Made by a program: the position numbers and the translations under genes. 32,812 bases of DNA from assembly GCA_903925685.1 (NCBI GenBank), contig CAIYGI010000100.1, positions 1 through 32,812 of the forward strand, read 5' to 3'. Of the stretch, positions 17,100 to 26,496 are shown one piece after another. The stretch comes from an uncultured bacterium (GTDB taxonomy: Bacteria; Verrucomicrobiota; Kiritimatiellia; CAIKKV01; CAIYGI01). Every line of letters starts with the position of its first letter. Within the stretch, counting starts at the first letter, position 1. The notes beneath the pieces are model-generated. The model worked only from the letters and a program-made list of their open reading frames with translations, was not told the DNA's origin and did not search any database.

Positions 17100-18557
17100 C
17101 TACTTCCGCACTCCCGTGATGGCCGCGGCCAGGGCCTCTTCGAGCATGCTCTCGGGCACGTACTTGATGAATCCGTCCTTGACCAGCGTGGCCGTCAGCT
17201 CCCGCGCGGCTGTGATGTCCCGCTTGGCGGCGGCGTAGGCCTCGTCCCATGTGAGCTTGATCCGCGCAACGCCTTCTTTGACCGCCTGCATCGCCACGTC
17301 GGCGGACTCCACGGGGAAGATGTCGGCCTCGTCCATGGTGGGAACCATGTTGTCGGTCGTGATGCCACGCTTGACCGCGTAGTCCGCCAGCGAGTGGGCC
17401 GCGCGGATGGCCATGCCGTCGGTGATCTTCCGCGACCGCACGAGCAGGGCGCCCTTCAGGATGCCTGGGAACCCGATGGAGTTGTTCACCTGGTTGGGGA
17501 AGTCGCCGCGGCCGGTCGCCACGACGTAGGCTCCGGCCTCCTTGGCCGCGTAGGGGTAGATCTCCGGCACCGGGTTGGCGCAGGCGAAGACGATCGCCTG
17601 CTTGGCCATGCCGCGGATCCACTCGGGCTTGACCTGGTCGGGGCCCGGCTGGGAGAGGGCGATCAGCACGTCGGCGCCTTTGCAGGCGTCGTGGATCGAG
17701 CCGAACCGCTCCGGGTTCATCTGCTCGCAGAGCTCCCACTTGCGGTAGAACCGCGGGTCCTTCTTGATGTCCTCGCGTCCCTTGTGCAGCGACCCCTTCG
17801 TATCGAACATGACCATCTTCCGAGGGTCGGCGCCGTCGGCGATGATCAGCCGCGCGATGCTCGTGTTCGACGCGCCGGCCCCGAGCATGACGATCCGGAC
17901 CTTCGAAAGCTCCTTGTCCGCGAGCTTCACCGCGTTGATGACGCCGGCCAGGGTCACGCTGGCCGTGCCCTGGGCGTCGTCGTGCCACACGGGGATGTCG
18001 CACTCCTGGCGCAGGACGTCCAGCACCTTGTAGCAATTGGGCTGGGAGATGTCCTCGAGGTTCACCGCACCGAAACTGGGCTGGCACATCTTGACGAAGT
18101 CGATGATCTTGTCCGGGTCGTGCTCGCCCCTGGCGTTCCGCGAATCCATGCAGAGGGGCACCGCGTCGATGCCGCCCAGGTACTTCATCAGGAATGCCTT
18201 GCCTTCCATGACGCCCAGTCCTCCGGGGGGCGTGCAGTCGCCGTCGCCCAGGACGCGGGTCGAGTCGCTGACCACGGCCACCATGTTGCCGCGCGACGAC
18301 AAGCTGAAAGACAGCTCGTTATTGTCCCGGATCGACGTGGAAACGGTTGACACGCCCGGGGTGTACCAGACGTTGAACCAGTTGAATCCCGGCACGGGGG
18401 CGCGGGGGACCACCTGGATCTTGCCGCCGTAGAAGCTGTGGGCCAGCAGGGCCAGTTTCTTGTAAAAGGCCGTCTTGGCCTTGGCGATCTGGTCGGGGGT
18501 AAAGTCCTTCGGGAACGTGCTTTCAAGGTTGGACAGATCTGCCTTCAATTTGCTCAT
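17100..18557 (-). CDS. Malic enzyme (NAD(P)-dependent)
   Basis: SDSTRVLGDGDCTPPGGLGVMEGKAFLMKYLGGIDAVPLC, VWHDDAQGTASVTLAG, VMLGAGASNTSIA, FACANPVPEI. Confidence 0.93.
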   Translation of the reverse strand: MSKLKADLSNLESTFPKDFTPDQIAKAKTAFYKKLALLAHSFYGGKIQVVPRAPVPGFNWFNVWYTPGVSTVSTSIRDNNELSFSLSSRGNMVAVVSDSTRVLGDGDCTPPGGLGVMEGKAFLMKYLGGIDAVPLCMDSRNARGEHDPDKIIDFVKMCQPSFGAVNLEDISQPNCYKVLDVLRQECDIPVWHDDAQGTASVTLAGVINAVKLADKELSKVRIVMLGAGASNTSIARLIIADGADPRKMVMFDTKGSLHKGREDIKKDPRFYRKWELCEQMNPERFGSIHDACKGADVLIALSQPGPDQVKPEWIRGMAKQAIVFACANPVPEIYPYAAKEAGAYVVATGRGDFPNQVNNSIGFPGILKGALLVRSRKITDGMAIRAAHSLADYAVKRGITTDNMVPTMDEADIFPVESADVAMQAVKEGVARIKLTWDEAYAAAKRDITAARELTATLVKDGFIKYVPESMLEEALAAAITGVRK

Positions 18558-18619
18558 GGGGGGGGAGCCTGCCAAAAGTGCGGATAAACGTCAATATCGC
18601 CAAGCAACAACAAGCCGTA

Positions 18620-18648
18620 TTGACACAGCGTTTTTGCGGGACTACTTT
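18620..18648 (+). promoter_or_regulatory. Putative sigma70-type promoter for the small Lys-rich ORF
   Basis: TTGACA (18620-18625) - 17 bp - TACTTT (18643-18648). Confidence 0.4.
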
Positions 18649-18716
18649 GTTCCCATTGTAACGGTATGGCCGTTACCGACCGCGAAGCGGCGAAATCGGA
18701 CCGTAAGGAGCGCGCA

Positions 18717-18824
18717 ATGAAGGGACTGGAACGCAAAAAAGAGGACAAGAAGAAACCGACCATGACGCTGAAAGAAAAGCGGGCCGCGAAACTCGCCAAG
18801 AAGTCCGCCAGAAATTCCGTTTGA
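18717..18824 (+). CDS. Small Lys/Arg-rich protein (35 aa), too short for the supplied ORF track
   Basis: AAGGAG-6 nt-ATG: MKGLERKKEDKKKPTMTLKEKRAAKLAKKSARNSV*. An upstream in-frame ATG at 18666 lacks a Shine-Dalgarno. Confidence 0.6.
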   Translation: MKGLERKKEDKKKPTMTLKEKRAAKLAKKSARNSV

Positions 18825-18880
18825 CAACGGACGCCGGAAGCCGCATTTTACGCGGCAGTTCTTTGGCAGATTATTAAATT

Positions 18881-19037
18881 GAGCCGGGCGAAGAACGGAA
18901 GTCCGTTAAAATCGGACGCGGTCGCGCCGCTGTAACCGGATACGAAACCCCGAACGAACCACTCCATCCGCAGGGATGGGGGAAGGCGGGGCGGTAGGTT
19001 CGATGCCGGAAGCCAGAAGACGTTTTGCCCGGGTACT
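18881..19037 (+). ncRNA. Cobalamin (B12) riboswitch
   Basis: GGAAGTCCGTTAAAATCGGACGCGGTCGCGCCGCTGTAACCGG...GGGGGAAGGCGGGGCGGTAGG...CGGAAGCCAGAAGACG (B12-box-like). P1 arms GAGCCGGGC / GCCCGGGTACTC. Confidence 0.93.
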
Positions 19038-19107
19038 CATGGCCGCCGGCTTGTGCCGGTGGAGCCCTCTTTCGCGGATGGAGAGCTTGAGGTGGATTGT
19101 GTCGCAC

Positions 19108-19144
19108 CCCTGGTTTTTTCATCGAGAAGAGACCAGGGTTTTTT
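19108..19144 (+). terminator. Intrinsic terminator of the cobalamin riboswitch expression platform
   Basis: CCCTGGT (19108-19114) ... ACCAGGG (19132-19138) TTTTTT. Confidence 0.85.
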
Positions 19145-19241
19145 GTTGCCGTTCTTTCTTCCCCGGTCTTTCCGTCCGCGTTTGGGCACTGCCAACGATG
19201 GTACGACCGCCCGGCCTCGACCGGGAGAAGGAACGCACGGA

Positions 19242-21173
19242 ATGAAGCTACAACGGAAGATACGTGTTAGGAACGCGGGATTGTGCCTGGCCGGTTTGAT
19301 GGCCGCCTGGATGGGGATTTCCCAGGCCACGGGGGCGGAATCGAACCCGGCGGCTGCAAGCAACAACCTGTCGCGCGCGAATACCAACCAGTCGGCGCCG
19401 ATCGTGGTCACCGCCACGCGCCTGTCGATGCCGATGAGCGATGTGGCCAGCGCGATCACCGTGGTGGAGCACGCGCAGATCGAGGAACACGAAAACCGCA
19501 ACGTGGCCGAGGTCTTGCGCGGGGTGCCGGGGCTGACCATAATGCAAAGCGGCGGACCGGGCGGCACGGTGTCGCCCTTCATTCGAGGCGCATTGCCGGA
19601 GCAGACGCTGGTGCTGTTCGACGGCGTCAAACTCAACGATCCGATCAATGTCGGACGCGGCGTCGATCTATCGCAGATCATGCTGACCGGCGTGGATCGC
19701 ATCGAGGTGCTGCGCGGACCGCAAAGTCCGCTCTACGGTTCCGATGCCATCGGCGGCGTAATCAACATCATCCCCGGCCGCGCGGAAGGGCCGGCCAAAC
19801 TGACCCTCCAGGCCGAGGCCGGGTCGTTCGATACCTTCGCCGAATCGGCGGGGGTCGCCGGCAGCGAACGCGACGTACACTATGCGGCGGGCGTTTCGCA
19901 ATTCGACACGGCGGGCATCTCGCGGGCCGACAAGGCCAACGGCAACAGCGAAGCGGACGGCGACCACACCACCACGCTCTACGGACGCCTGGGCTGGACG
20001 CCGCGCGACGAGTTCGCCCTCGATGCCAACGTGCGCTGGATCGACGGCAAGTACCAGTACGACGATTACGATTTTGCGACCGGCCTGCCGGTGGATGCCA
20101 CCAGTTGGGCCGACCAGCAGAACCTCCTGTCGCGCCTTCAGGGCCGTCTAAGTCTGATGGAAGGCTGGGATCAGCGTCTGGGTTTCAGCATCGCCGACAA
20201 TCATCGCGACGATCACACGATCCTGGGTTCGTCCACCTTCGACAGCCAGTGGCGTAAAATCGACTGGCAGCACGACATCGTGGCGGGGCCGTACAACACC
20301 ATGACCGCCGGGCTGGAATATCAGGACGAGCGCGGCCGTTCACGCTACGAGAGCGCGGGTTTGATCGACGAATTTGCCGAACAAAGCCAGCACACGACTT
20401 CGTTGTTCGCCCAGGATTGCGTCAAGGCGGGCGCCGCCGCCGCCGCCGCCGGAGTGCGCGTTGACGATACCTACGCTTTCGGGTCCGAGGCCACCTATCG
20501 CGTGGCGCCGCAATATACGGTCAGCAGCACGGATACCCGCTTCAAGGGCAGCTATGGAACGGGCTTCAAGACGCCCTCGCTCTTCCAGTTGTATTCGAGC
20601 TACGGCAACCGCGGCCTAAGCCCCGAACACAGCGCCGGTTGGGACGCAGGCGTCGAACAGGGCATCGCCGGCAAGTTCGCGACTGTCGGCGCAACCTGGT
20701 TCCACAACGACTTCCGCGATCTGATCGATTACGACTATCTGGCGAACCGCTACGACAATCTGGGGCATGCCAGTGCCTATGGGGTTGAAACCTTTGCCGA
20801 GATCCATCCATTCGAAATCTGGACCCTGCGCGCCACCTACACCTACACCGAAACGCGCGACGAGACGACCGACCTGCCGCTCCTGCGCCGGCCGAAGAAC
20901 CAGGCCGGGCTGGAGAGCACCTGCGCCTTCACGCCGCGGGCGCGCGGCACGCTCAACCTGGCCTACGTCGGCGCGCGTCGCGATCTAGTCGGCGCGGGCG
21001 ACATCACGATGCCGTCATACACGACCGTAAACCTGCGCGGCGAGTACGATCTTACCCGCTGGGTCACCCTCTTCGCGCGGGTCGAGAATCTGTTCGACGC
21101 CCATTACGAGGAAGTTTACGGTTACGGCAGCCCCGGCATCGCCGCCTATGGCGGCGTGCGGATGGTATTCTAA
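19242..21173 (+). CDS. btuB: TonB-dependent receptor, BtuB-like (vitamin B12)
   Basis: Signal peptide; IVVTATRLSMPMSDV (TonB box), plug VLRGVPGLTIMQSGGPGGTVSPFIRG..., C-terminal barrel ending ..VRMVF; downstream of the B12 riboswitch. Confidence 0.9.
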   Translation: MKLQRKIRVRNAGLCLAGLMAAWMGISQATGAESNPAAASNNLSRANTNQSAPIVVTATRLSMPMSDVASAITVVEHAQIEEHENRNVAEVLRGVPGLTIMQSGGPGGTVSPFIRGALPEQTLVLFDGVKLNDPINVGRGVDLSQIMLTGVDRIEVLRGPQSPLYGSDAIGGVINIIPGRAEGPAKLTLQAEAGSFDTFAESAGVAGSERDVHYAAGVSQFDTAGISRADKANGNSEADGDHTTTLYGRLGWTPRDEFALDANVRWIDGKYQYDDYDFATGLPVDATSWADQQNLLSRLQGRLSLMEGWDQRLGFSIADNHRDDHTILGSSTFDSQWRKIDWQHDIVAGPYNTMTAGLEYQDERGRSRYESAGLIDEFAEQSQHTTSLFAQDCVKAGAAAAAAGVRVDDTYAFGSEATYRVAPQYTVSSTDTRFKGSYGTGFKTPSLFQLYSSYGNRGLSPEHSAGWDAGVEQGIAGKFATVGATWFHNDFRDLIDYDYLANRYDNLGHASAYGVETFAEIHPFEIWTLRATYTYTETRDETTDLPLLRRPKNQAGLESTCAFTPRARGTLNLAYVGARRDLVGAGDITMPSYTTVNLRGEYDLTRWVTLFARVENLFDAHYEEVYGYGSPGIAAYGGVRMVF

Positions 21174-21181
21174 TAGCTTTA

Positions 21182-21976
21182 ATGCAACGCAGGCGACAAA
21201 TCGAAATGGCGGCCGGTTTGGCCCTGGCGCTGCACGCCAGCGCCGCGGTCACAACCATAGGGTATGCCCGTTTCTGGACGCGCCATTCGATGACCGCGCC
21301 CGAGGTTGCGCCGCTAACGATGGAATGGCTGGCGGTGGCGCCGGACGTGCCTGACAAGGCGGGGGCGCAGGCGATCGCCGCCGCGCGCCCGCAAGCTGTA
21401 GCGCCGCCGCCTCCCGCTCCCGTGAAGCAAGCGGCGCCGGTAGCGGTTCCGCCGCCGCCGGCAGTTGTAGCGTCCGACAAGTCCGACAAGTCGGACAAGT
21501 CGGACAAGTCGGACATGTCGGACATGTCAGACAAGTCCGACATTCCATCAAGCGAACCCACGCCTTTTCCGGAAAAGGCCATGGCAACCGCATTCCCGGC
21601 TGGGGCAGGGGCAGTGCCGGATGCAGTCGCGGAGCCTCCTTCAACCGCCAGTGGCTCCCTGCCGACGGCCACGCCTGGTACAGAGGTCCATGGTTCTGCC
21701 GCTCATGGGCCGTATCCCGTGGCGCTGGCCGATATTCGTCCGCGCTATCCGCGTTCCGCGCGCTTGCAGGGCAAGGAGGGGCGGGTGGTGGTGTGGGCGG
21801 TGATTGATGAGACCGGACATTCCGAGCGCCTGGAAGTGCGTGAGTCGAGCGGGCAGCCGGCGCTTGACGATGCGGCGTTGGACGCCGTGCATCGCGCGCG
21901 TTTCCGCCCCGCCACGCGCGATGGCATACCGGTGGCGGGCGAAATCCGCCTGCCCTTCGAGTTTCGCCTGAAGTAA
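21182..21976 (+). CDS. TonB-like energy transducer with Pro-rich and SDK-repeat linker
   Basis: Hydrophobic N-terminus, PPPPAPVKQAAPVAVPPPPA linker, C-terminal YPRSARLQGKEGRVVVWAVIDETGHSERLEVRESSGQPALDDAALDAVHRARFRPA. Confidence 0.9.
   Translation: MQRRRQIEMAAGLALALHASAAVTTIGYARFWTRHSMTAPEVAPLTMEWLAVAPDVPDKAGAQAIAAARPQAVAPPPPAPVKQAAPVAVPPPPAVVASDKSDKSDKSDKSDMSDMSDKSDIPSSEPTPFPEKAMATAFPAGAGAVPDAVAEPPSTASGSLPTATPGTEVHGSAAHGPYPVALADIRPRYPRSARLQGKEGRVVVWAVIDETGHSERLEVRESSGQPALDDAALDAVHRARFRPATRDGIPVAGEIRLPFEFRLK
21472..21541. repeat. 9-bp tandem repeat array, 8 units, in frame as (SDK/M)n in the TonB linker
   Basis: GTCCGACAA x2, GTCGGACAA x2, GTCGGACAT x2, GTCAGACAA, GTCCGAC. Confidence 0.95.
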
Positions 21977-22046
21977 CGAAAGCGCACTCGGTCATTGACG
22001 CGAGGGGCGGCTTTCGGTACTAAGTATTGGCTTTAGGCCATTCCTT

Positions 22047-22122
22047 GGCGGCGTAGCTCAGTTGGCAGAGCAGAGGAATCATAATCCTCGTGTCCGGGGT
22101 TCAAATCCCTGCGCCGCCACCA
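22047..22122 (+). tRNA. tRNA-Met(CAT), elongator-like (Ile2-CAT cannot be excluded), CCA encoded
   Basis: GGCGGCG acceptor pairs with CGCCGCC; GAGGA-ATCATAA-TCCTC anticodon arm; GTTCAAATC T-loop; 3' ACCA. Confidence 0.95.
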
Positions 22123-22124
22123 TT

Positions 22125-23285
22125 CTACCGGCTTTGCGCGGACTGCACCTTTGCGGCGTAGTCGTCGAATTCTTCCCGCGTCCCGATCATCTGAACGCCC
22201 ACCAGCACGCCGTTCTGCAGGATCAGCGCGCGGAACGCATTCGCCTGCCTGGTCTCCAGGACTTGCGTCTCGCAACCGGGACCGTCTGCCAGGCCGACGG
22301 CGTTGACCTCGAACCCTTGCGCCTTGTAGGTCAGTGGCAGCAGGACGGTTTTGTAGATAGCACCCGGCTGTCCACGCGCCGCCGCGACCGCGTTCGTGCC
22401 GGCCAGATGTCCCTGCGCCGCGGCTTCGCGCACTGCGCAGCGGGTTGCAAAGGGCAGTTCCGCCACGTCGCCCGCGGCAAAAACCCGCGCCGCCGAGGCT
22501 TGAAGCGTGGGTGCGACGACGATCCCGCGTCGCGTATGCAATGCCGAAACTTGCGCCAGGTCGAGCGCGGGACGCGCCCCGGCGCTGAGCAGCATGTAAT
22601 CGCAGGCCAGTTGCGTGCCATCGTCCAGCAGCAGGCCAAGCGACTTCGGATCGGTCCGGGATTCCACGCGCGTCAAAGTGCGTCCGGTATGGATGCGGAT
22701 GCCACGCGCGGTCAATTGTTCGAGCAGCAGCGCGGCGGCGCGCGGGCCGAATTGCGCCGGCATCAAATGGTCCAGGCGCTCGACGATGGTTACGGACTGA
22801 TGCGCTTCGATGGCGCGCAAGGCGGCCTCGATGCCGAGAATGCCGCCGCCGAGTATGACCAGATGGCCGTCGGGATGTAATGCGGCATGCAGCGCGGCGG
22901 CATCGGCCATATTCCAGAGCACATGTACCCGCGGACCGTCCAGGCCCGGCACCGGAGGCCGCATCGGCGTGGCGCCGCAGGCCACAATTACGGCGTCGGC
23001 CGGTTCTTCGCCGGCGTCGGTGACAACCGCCAGTGGTTCGAGCTTGAGGCGCCGCGCGGGCGTATTCAAACGCAGCGCGATCCGCCGTCCGGCATACCAA
23101 TCCGCCTGGTGCAGGCGGATCGAATCCGGGCTGGCTTGTCCAAAACCCATGGCGACCAGCCGCGGACGGAAGTAGGGCAGACTCGACTCGGCGGAGTAAA
23201 GCGAGACCTCGTCAGCGCCCGCCGCGGCAGCCGCGGCGGCGGCTTCCACACCGGCATGGCCAGCCCCGATGACGGCGATGCGCAT
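22125..23285 (-). CDS. FAD-dependent pyridine nucleotide-disulfide oxidoreductase (rubredoxin-NAD reductase / nitrite-reductase-like)
   Basis: MRIAVIGAGHAGVEAA, LVILGGGILGIEAALRAIEAHQSVTIVE, ARVFAAGDVAEL. Confidence 0.85.
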   Translation of the reverse strand: MRIAVIGAGHAGVEAAAAAAAAGADEVSLYSAESSLPYFRPRLVAMGFGQASPDSIRLHQADWYAGRRIALRLNTPARRLKLEPLAVVTDAGEEPADAVIVACGATPMRPPVPGLDGPRVHVLWNMADAAALHAALHPDGHLVILGGGILGIEAALRAIEAHQSVTIVERLDHLMPAQFGPRAAALLLEQLTARGIRIHTGRTLTRVESRTDPKSLGLLLDDGTQLACDYMLLSAGARPALDLAQVSALHTRRGIVVAPTLQASAARVFAAGDVAELPFATRCAVREAAAQGHLAGTNAVAAARGQPGAIYKTVLLPLTYKAQGFEVNAVGLADGPGCETQVLETRQANAFRALILQNGVLVGVQMIGTREEFDDYAAKVQSAQSR

Positions 23286-23290
23286 GGCGC

Positions 23291-24286
23291 TTATTTGCCG
23301 CCGAAGGCTTCGTCGAAGACCCTGTCCGAATGCGGGAAGTCGATGTCCTTGACAAAACGGCAGGCTTCCTTGCCGCCGAATTCGCGATCCATGGCGGCAT
23401 CTTCCCATTCGACCGAGAGCGGCCCGCTGTACTGGATCGTATTGAGCGTGCGGATGATTTCCTCGAAGTCCACCTGGCCGCGTCCCAGACTGCGGAAGTC
23501 CCAGCCGCGCCCCGGCGCGCCGAAATTCAGGTTGGACGACAGGATGCCGCTCTCGCCATCGAGCGTGAGCGCCGCGTCCTTCATGTGGACGTGAAAAATG
23601 CGGTCCGGGAATGCCTTGAGAAACTTGACCGGATCCACCATCTGCCAATGCAGGTGACTGGGGTCGAAGTTGAATCCGAAGCTCTGACGATAGTCCAGCG
23701 CCTTGAGCGCGCGGCGGGCGGTCACGATATCGAAGGCGATTTCCGTGGGATGGACTTCCAGGGCGAAACGCACGCCGCACTTGTCGTACGCGTCGAGGAT
23801 CGGATTCCATAACTTGGCGAAATTGCGGAACCCCTCCTCGATCATGGCTTCGCTGACCGGCGGGAAACTGTAGATCAGGTGCCAGATGGAAGAGCCGGTG
23901 AAGCCGTTGACCACCTTGACGCCCATGTTCTGGGCGGCCTTGGCGGTGTCCTTCATGGCTTGAATGGCCCACTTGCGCTTGGCCTCGGGGTTGCCGTGCG
24001 TCTCCTTAGGCGCGAAGAGATCGGAACGGGCGTCGTTATTGAGATCGCAAACCAACTGGCCGGCCAGGTGGTTGCTGATGGCGAAGAGCTTGAGCCCGTG
24101 ATCGGCCAGCAGGTCGCGGCGCGATCGCGCGTACTTCTTGTCGCGCGCGGCGCGGGCGGCGTCCACATGATCCCCCCAGCAGGCCAGTTCCATGCCGTCG
24201 TAACCCATGGCGGCGGCTTTCTTGCAGAGGGTTTCCAATGGCAAATCGGCCCACTGACCGGTGAAAAGGGTGACTGGTCTTGGCAT
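23291..24286 (-). CDS. Sugar phosphate isomerase/epimerase (xylose isomerase-like TIM barrel)
   Basis: [58 protein letters not shown]. Confidence 0.88.
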   Translation of the reverse strand: MPRPVTLFTGQWADLPLETLCKKAAAMGYDGMELACWGDHVDAARAARDKKYARSRRDLLADHGLKLFAISNHLAGQLVCDLNNDARSDLFAPKETHGNPEAKRKWAIQAMKDTAKAAQNMGVKVVNGFTGSSIWHLIYSFPPVSEAMIEEGFRNFAKLWNPILDAYDKCGVRFALEVHPTEIAFDIVTARRALKALDYRQSFGFNFDPSHLHWQMVDPVKFLKAFPDRIFHVHMKDAALTLDGESGILSSNLNFGAPGRGWDFRSLGRGQVDFEEIIRTLNTIQYSGPLSVEWEDAAMDREFGGKEACRFVKDIDFPHSDRVFDEAFGGK

Positions 24287-24330
24287 GATGCGCTCTCTTT
24301 CGGTTGGCTTGAATTCAACCAGGTCAATTG

Positions 24331-25107
24331 TTAGCGCAGGCCCATCGCGCGCAGGTTCTTATAACTGATGGCCAGGCTCTTGAACGGATCGTTGGTGATC
24401 GGGCAGCTGTCCTGCTCGACGATGTAGTGTTTGACGCCGCTTCGCTTGCAGGCCTTGAGAATCGCCGGCCAGTTCAGGTTGCCTTCGCCGATCTCGGCAA
24501 AGATCGGCTGATTGTCCAGCATGGCGGCATCCTTCAGGTGGACCTGGTCCATGCGCCCCTTGAGACAGGCGCACCATGCCGCCGGGTCGCCGCCGCCGCG
24601 CGCGATCCAGTGCGTGTCGATTTCCGCCTGCAGGTAGCGCGGATCGCTGTTGGCGTAGAGAATTTCCAGGCCGGTCATGAGGCCGAAGCGCTGCATCTCG
24701 AAGGCGTGGTTGTGATATTGCAGCGTGATGCCTTCCTTCTTGAGTATCTTGCCCAGGCGCGTTAGCTCCTTTGCGCGCGCCTTCCAGGCCGATGCATCCT
24801 TGCGCTCATTCGCATCCAGGTATGCCAAAGCCGCGTAGCGGGTTCCCCAGGTGTGGAGTTCGCGAATCATCCCGGCCAGATCGTCGCGCAGCCTCTGTAG
24901 ACTGGCATGATAACCGACGGCCAGCACACCCGCATCGTCCAGCATGAGTTTCAATTCGCCGGCGTCGATGGGGGCCAGGCCGGAAATCTGGACATTCTCG
25001 TAACCCATCCTGCGCACCCGCTTGAGCGTGGCGGCGATGTCGGCCGGTGACTTGAGAAAGTCCCGGAGCGAATACAACTGTGCGGTCAATTGCGAAGACC
25101 TGGTCAT
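24331..25107 (-). CDS. Sugar phosphate isomerase/epimerase (IolE-like TIM barrel)
   Basis: [60 protein letters not shown]. Confidence 0.87.
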   Translation of the reverse strand: MTRSSQLTAQLYSLRDFLKSPADIAATLKRVRRMGYENVQISGLAPIDAGELKLMLDDAGVLAVGYHASLQRLRDDLAGMIRELHTWGTRYAALAYLDANERKDASAWKARAKELTRLGKILKKEGITLQYHNHAFEMQRFGLMTGLEILYANSDPRYLQAEIDTHWIARGGGDPAAWCACLKGRMDQVHLKDAAMLDNQPIFAEIGEGNLNWPAILKACKRSGVKHYIVEQDSCPITNDPFKSLAISYKNLRAMGLR

Positions 25108-25310
25108 GGCAACATAATCCTTTCGAACTTGAAGTGGACGAAAACGGGCGCAAACAACAGTATTGTTTACACATCCGGCCCCCGATTGTCAACACGCCCG
25201 CCCAAAATGAGGCATGTTTGCTTTTGCCAAGATCGCCAAATCGATTGACAAACCTCCGCCCAAAGCGCATAAACATGCCCGTAGCGGGCGGTTTCCGGCC
25301 GCTGTTTTTC

Positions 25311-25384
25311 GCGGGCGTTGCATAGTGGTAATGCTCCAGCCTTCCAAGCTGGTTTCACGGGTTCGATCCCCGTCGCCCGCTCCA
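25311..25384 (+). tRNA. tRNA-Gly(TCC), CCA encoded
   Basis: GCGGGCG pairs with CGCCCGC; CCAGC-CTTCCAA-GCTGG; GGTTCGATCC T-loop; 3' TCCA. Confidence 0.96.
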
Positions 25385-25454
25385 TTCAAAAAAATCAAGC
25401 AAAAGCCCGTTTAATTGAGTGAAAGCACGTTAGGTCATACTGATAAAGGAAAAG

Positions 25455-25757
25455 ATGGCCATGAACATGCCACCGGAAAGTCGCACTCAGTTCAAGGAGC
25501 TGATGACGAAATATTTAGACATGGCGGCCATTATTAAGGCGATCAAGGACGCTATGGTCAAACACTTCACTGCCGACGAGTTGAAGGCTCTCGCTGATTT
25601 TTACGGCTCCCCCGTAGGCAAGTCGGCCATGAAGAAGTTCGGCGTTTACATGGCTGACGCAATGCCGGTGATTCAAGCCGAAATCCTCAAGGCTCAAGGG
25701 GAAGCAATCAAGTCACAGGCGGAAGCCAATCGCCAGAAACCAGACAAAAACGAATGA
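25455..25757 (+). CDS. Small protein resembling the C-terminal part of DUF2059
   Basis: HFTADELKALADFYGSPVGKSAMKKFGVYMADAMPVIQAEILKA; no signal peptide; AAGGAAAAG upstream of the start. Confidence 0.7.
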   Translation: MAMNMPPESRTQFKELMTKYLDMAAIIKAIKDAMVKHFTADELKALADFYGSPVGKSAMKKFGVYMADAMPVIQAEILKAQGEAIKSQAEANRQKPDKNE

Positions 25758-25902
25758 CCGAACCAAGGCGTGCATGCGCCGCGATGCCGTAGCAGTTCTT
25801 GCCGTCACGCCGGTTGGATGTGCCAGGTACACGCCAGGGGAATTGACGCCCTGGCTGCGCTGGCGACCATCTACTAGAGCGTAAGGCCATCGGGCAGGGC
25901 GG

Positions 25903-26217
25903 TCACAGCCTGGTCAGGTCGCGCCATGATTTGAGATATTGACGATACGCTTTACGTCCGGTGGCGGTCAGTGTGTAGTTGGTGTGCGGCTTGCGGTCGA
26001 GGAAATCCTTGTGTTCATCCACGTAGCCCCCGTTGATCAGTTTGGCCATATGTGCGGAAAGATTGCCGCGCGTCAGTCCCGCAATCGCCAGCAGCAGGTT
26101 GAAGTCCGCCGACTCGGCGTCATTGAGCACTGTCACCACTTTCAGTCGCGCGGCCTCGTGAATCAAAGGGTCGAGTGTCGTGGAAACAATGACGTCGCGG
26201 TGGTCTGTTGGGCGCAT
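25903..26217 (-). CDS. Winged-helix transcriptional regulator (MarR/ArsR-like)
   Basis: LDPLIHEAARLKVVTVLNDAESADFNLLLAIAGLTRGNLSAHMAKLINGGYVDEHKDFLDRKPHTNYTLTATGRKAYRQYL. Confidence 0.85.
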   Translation of the reverse strand: MRPTDHRDVIVSTTLDPLIHEAARLKVVTVLNDAESADFNLLLAIAGLTRGNLSAHMAKLINGGYVDEHKDFLDRKPHTNYTLTATGRKAYRQYLKSWRDLTRL

Positions 26218-26496
26218 GCGGTTATTCCTCACCTGACTGTCCCCAGCAACATGAGTGGCCACTGCGAGATGGCCATGACTCGGCGCGCTTCGCGTTGGGC
26301 TATCCGTACATCCTGCATCACCGGCATCGATTCCGTTGTTTCGGGCAGCATAAAACCTCCTATTGTTGTTTGCAACGCAGACATGTTTGCATGGTTGGCG
26401 CGCGGAGTCAAGCCTCAAACATCGCTGTTGACATTCCGCCACCCGTTTAGTGTCATGTCCCACAGTCAAAGCCTTCGACAAGGCATGGAGTATGTC

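Noticed and set aside
16956-18350. Plus-strand ORF (464 aa) opposite malic enzyme
   Set aside because: Shadow of the malic enzyme gene; no family motifs.
25833-25855. Hairpin GCCAGGG..CCCTGGC between the DUF2059-like ORF and the winged-helix gene
   Set aside because: Short 7-bp stem without a U-tract; too weak to report as a terminator.
26229-26411. 60-aa minus-strand ORF upstream of the winged-helix regulator
   Set aside because: No recognisable family, weak start context; insufficient support.
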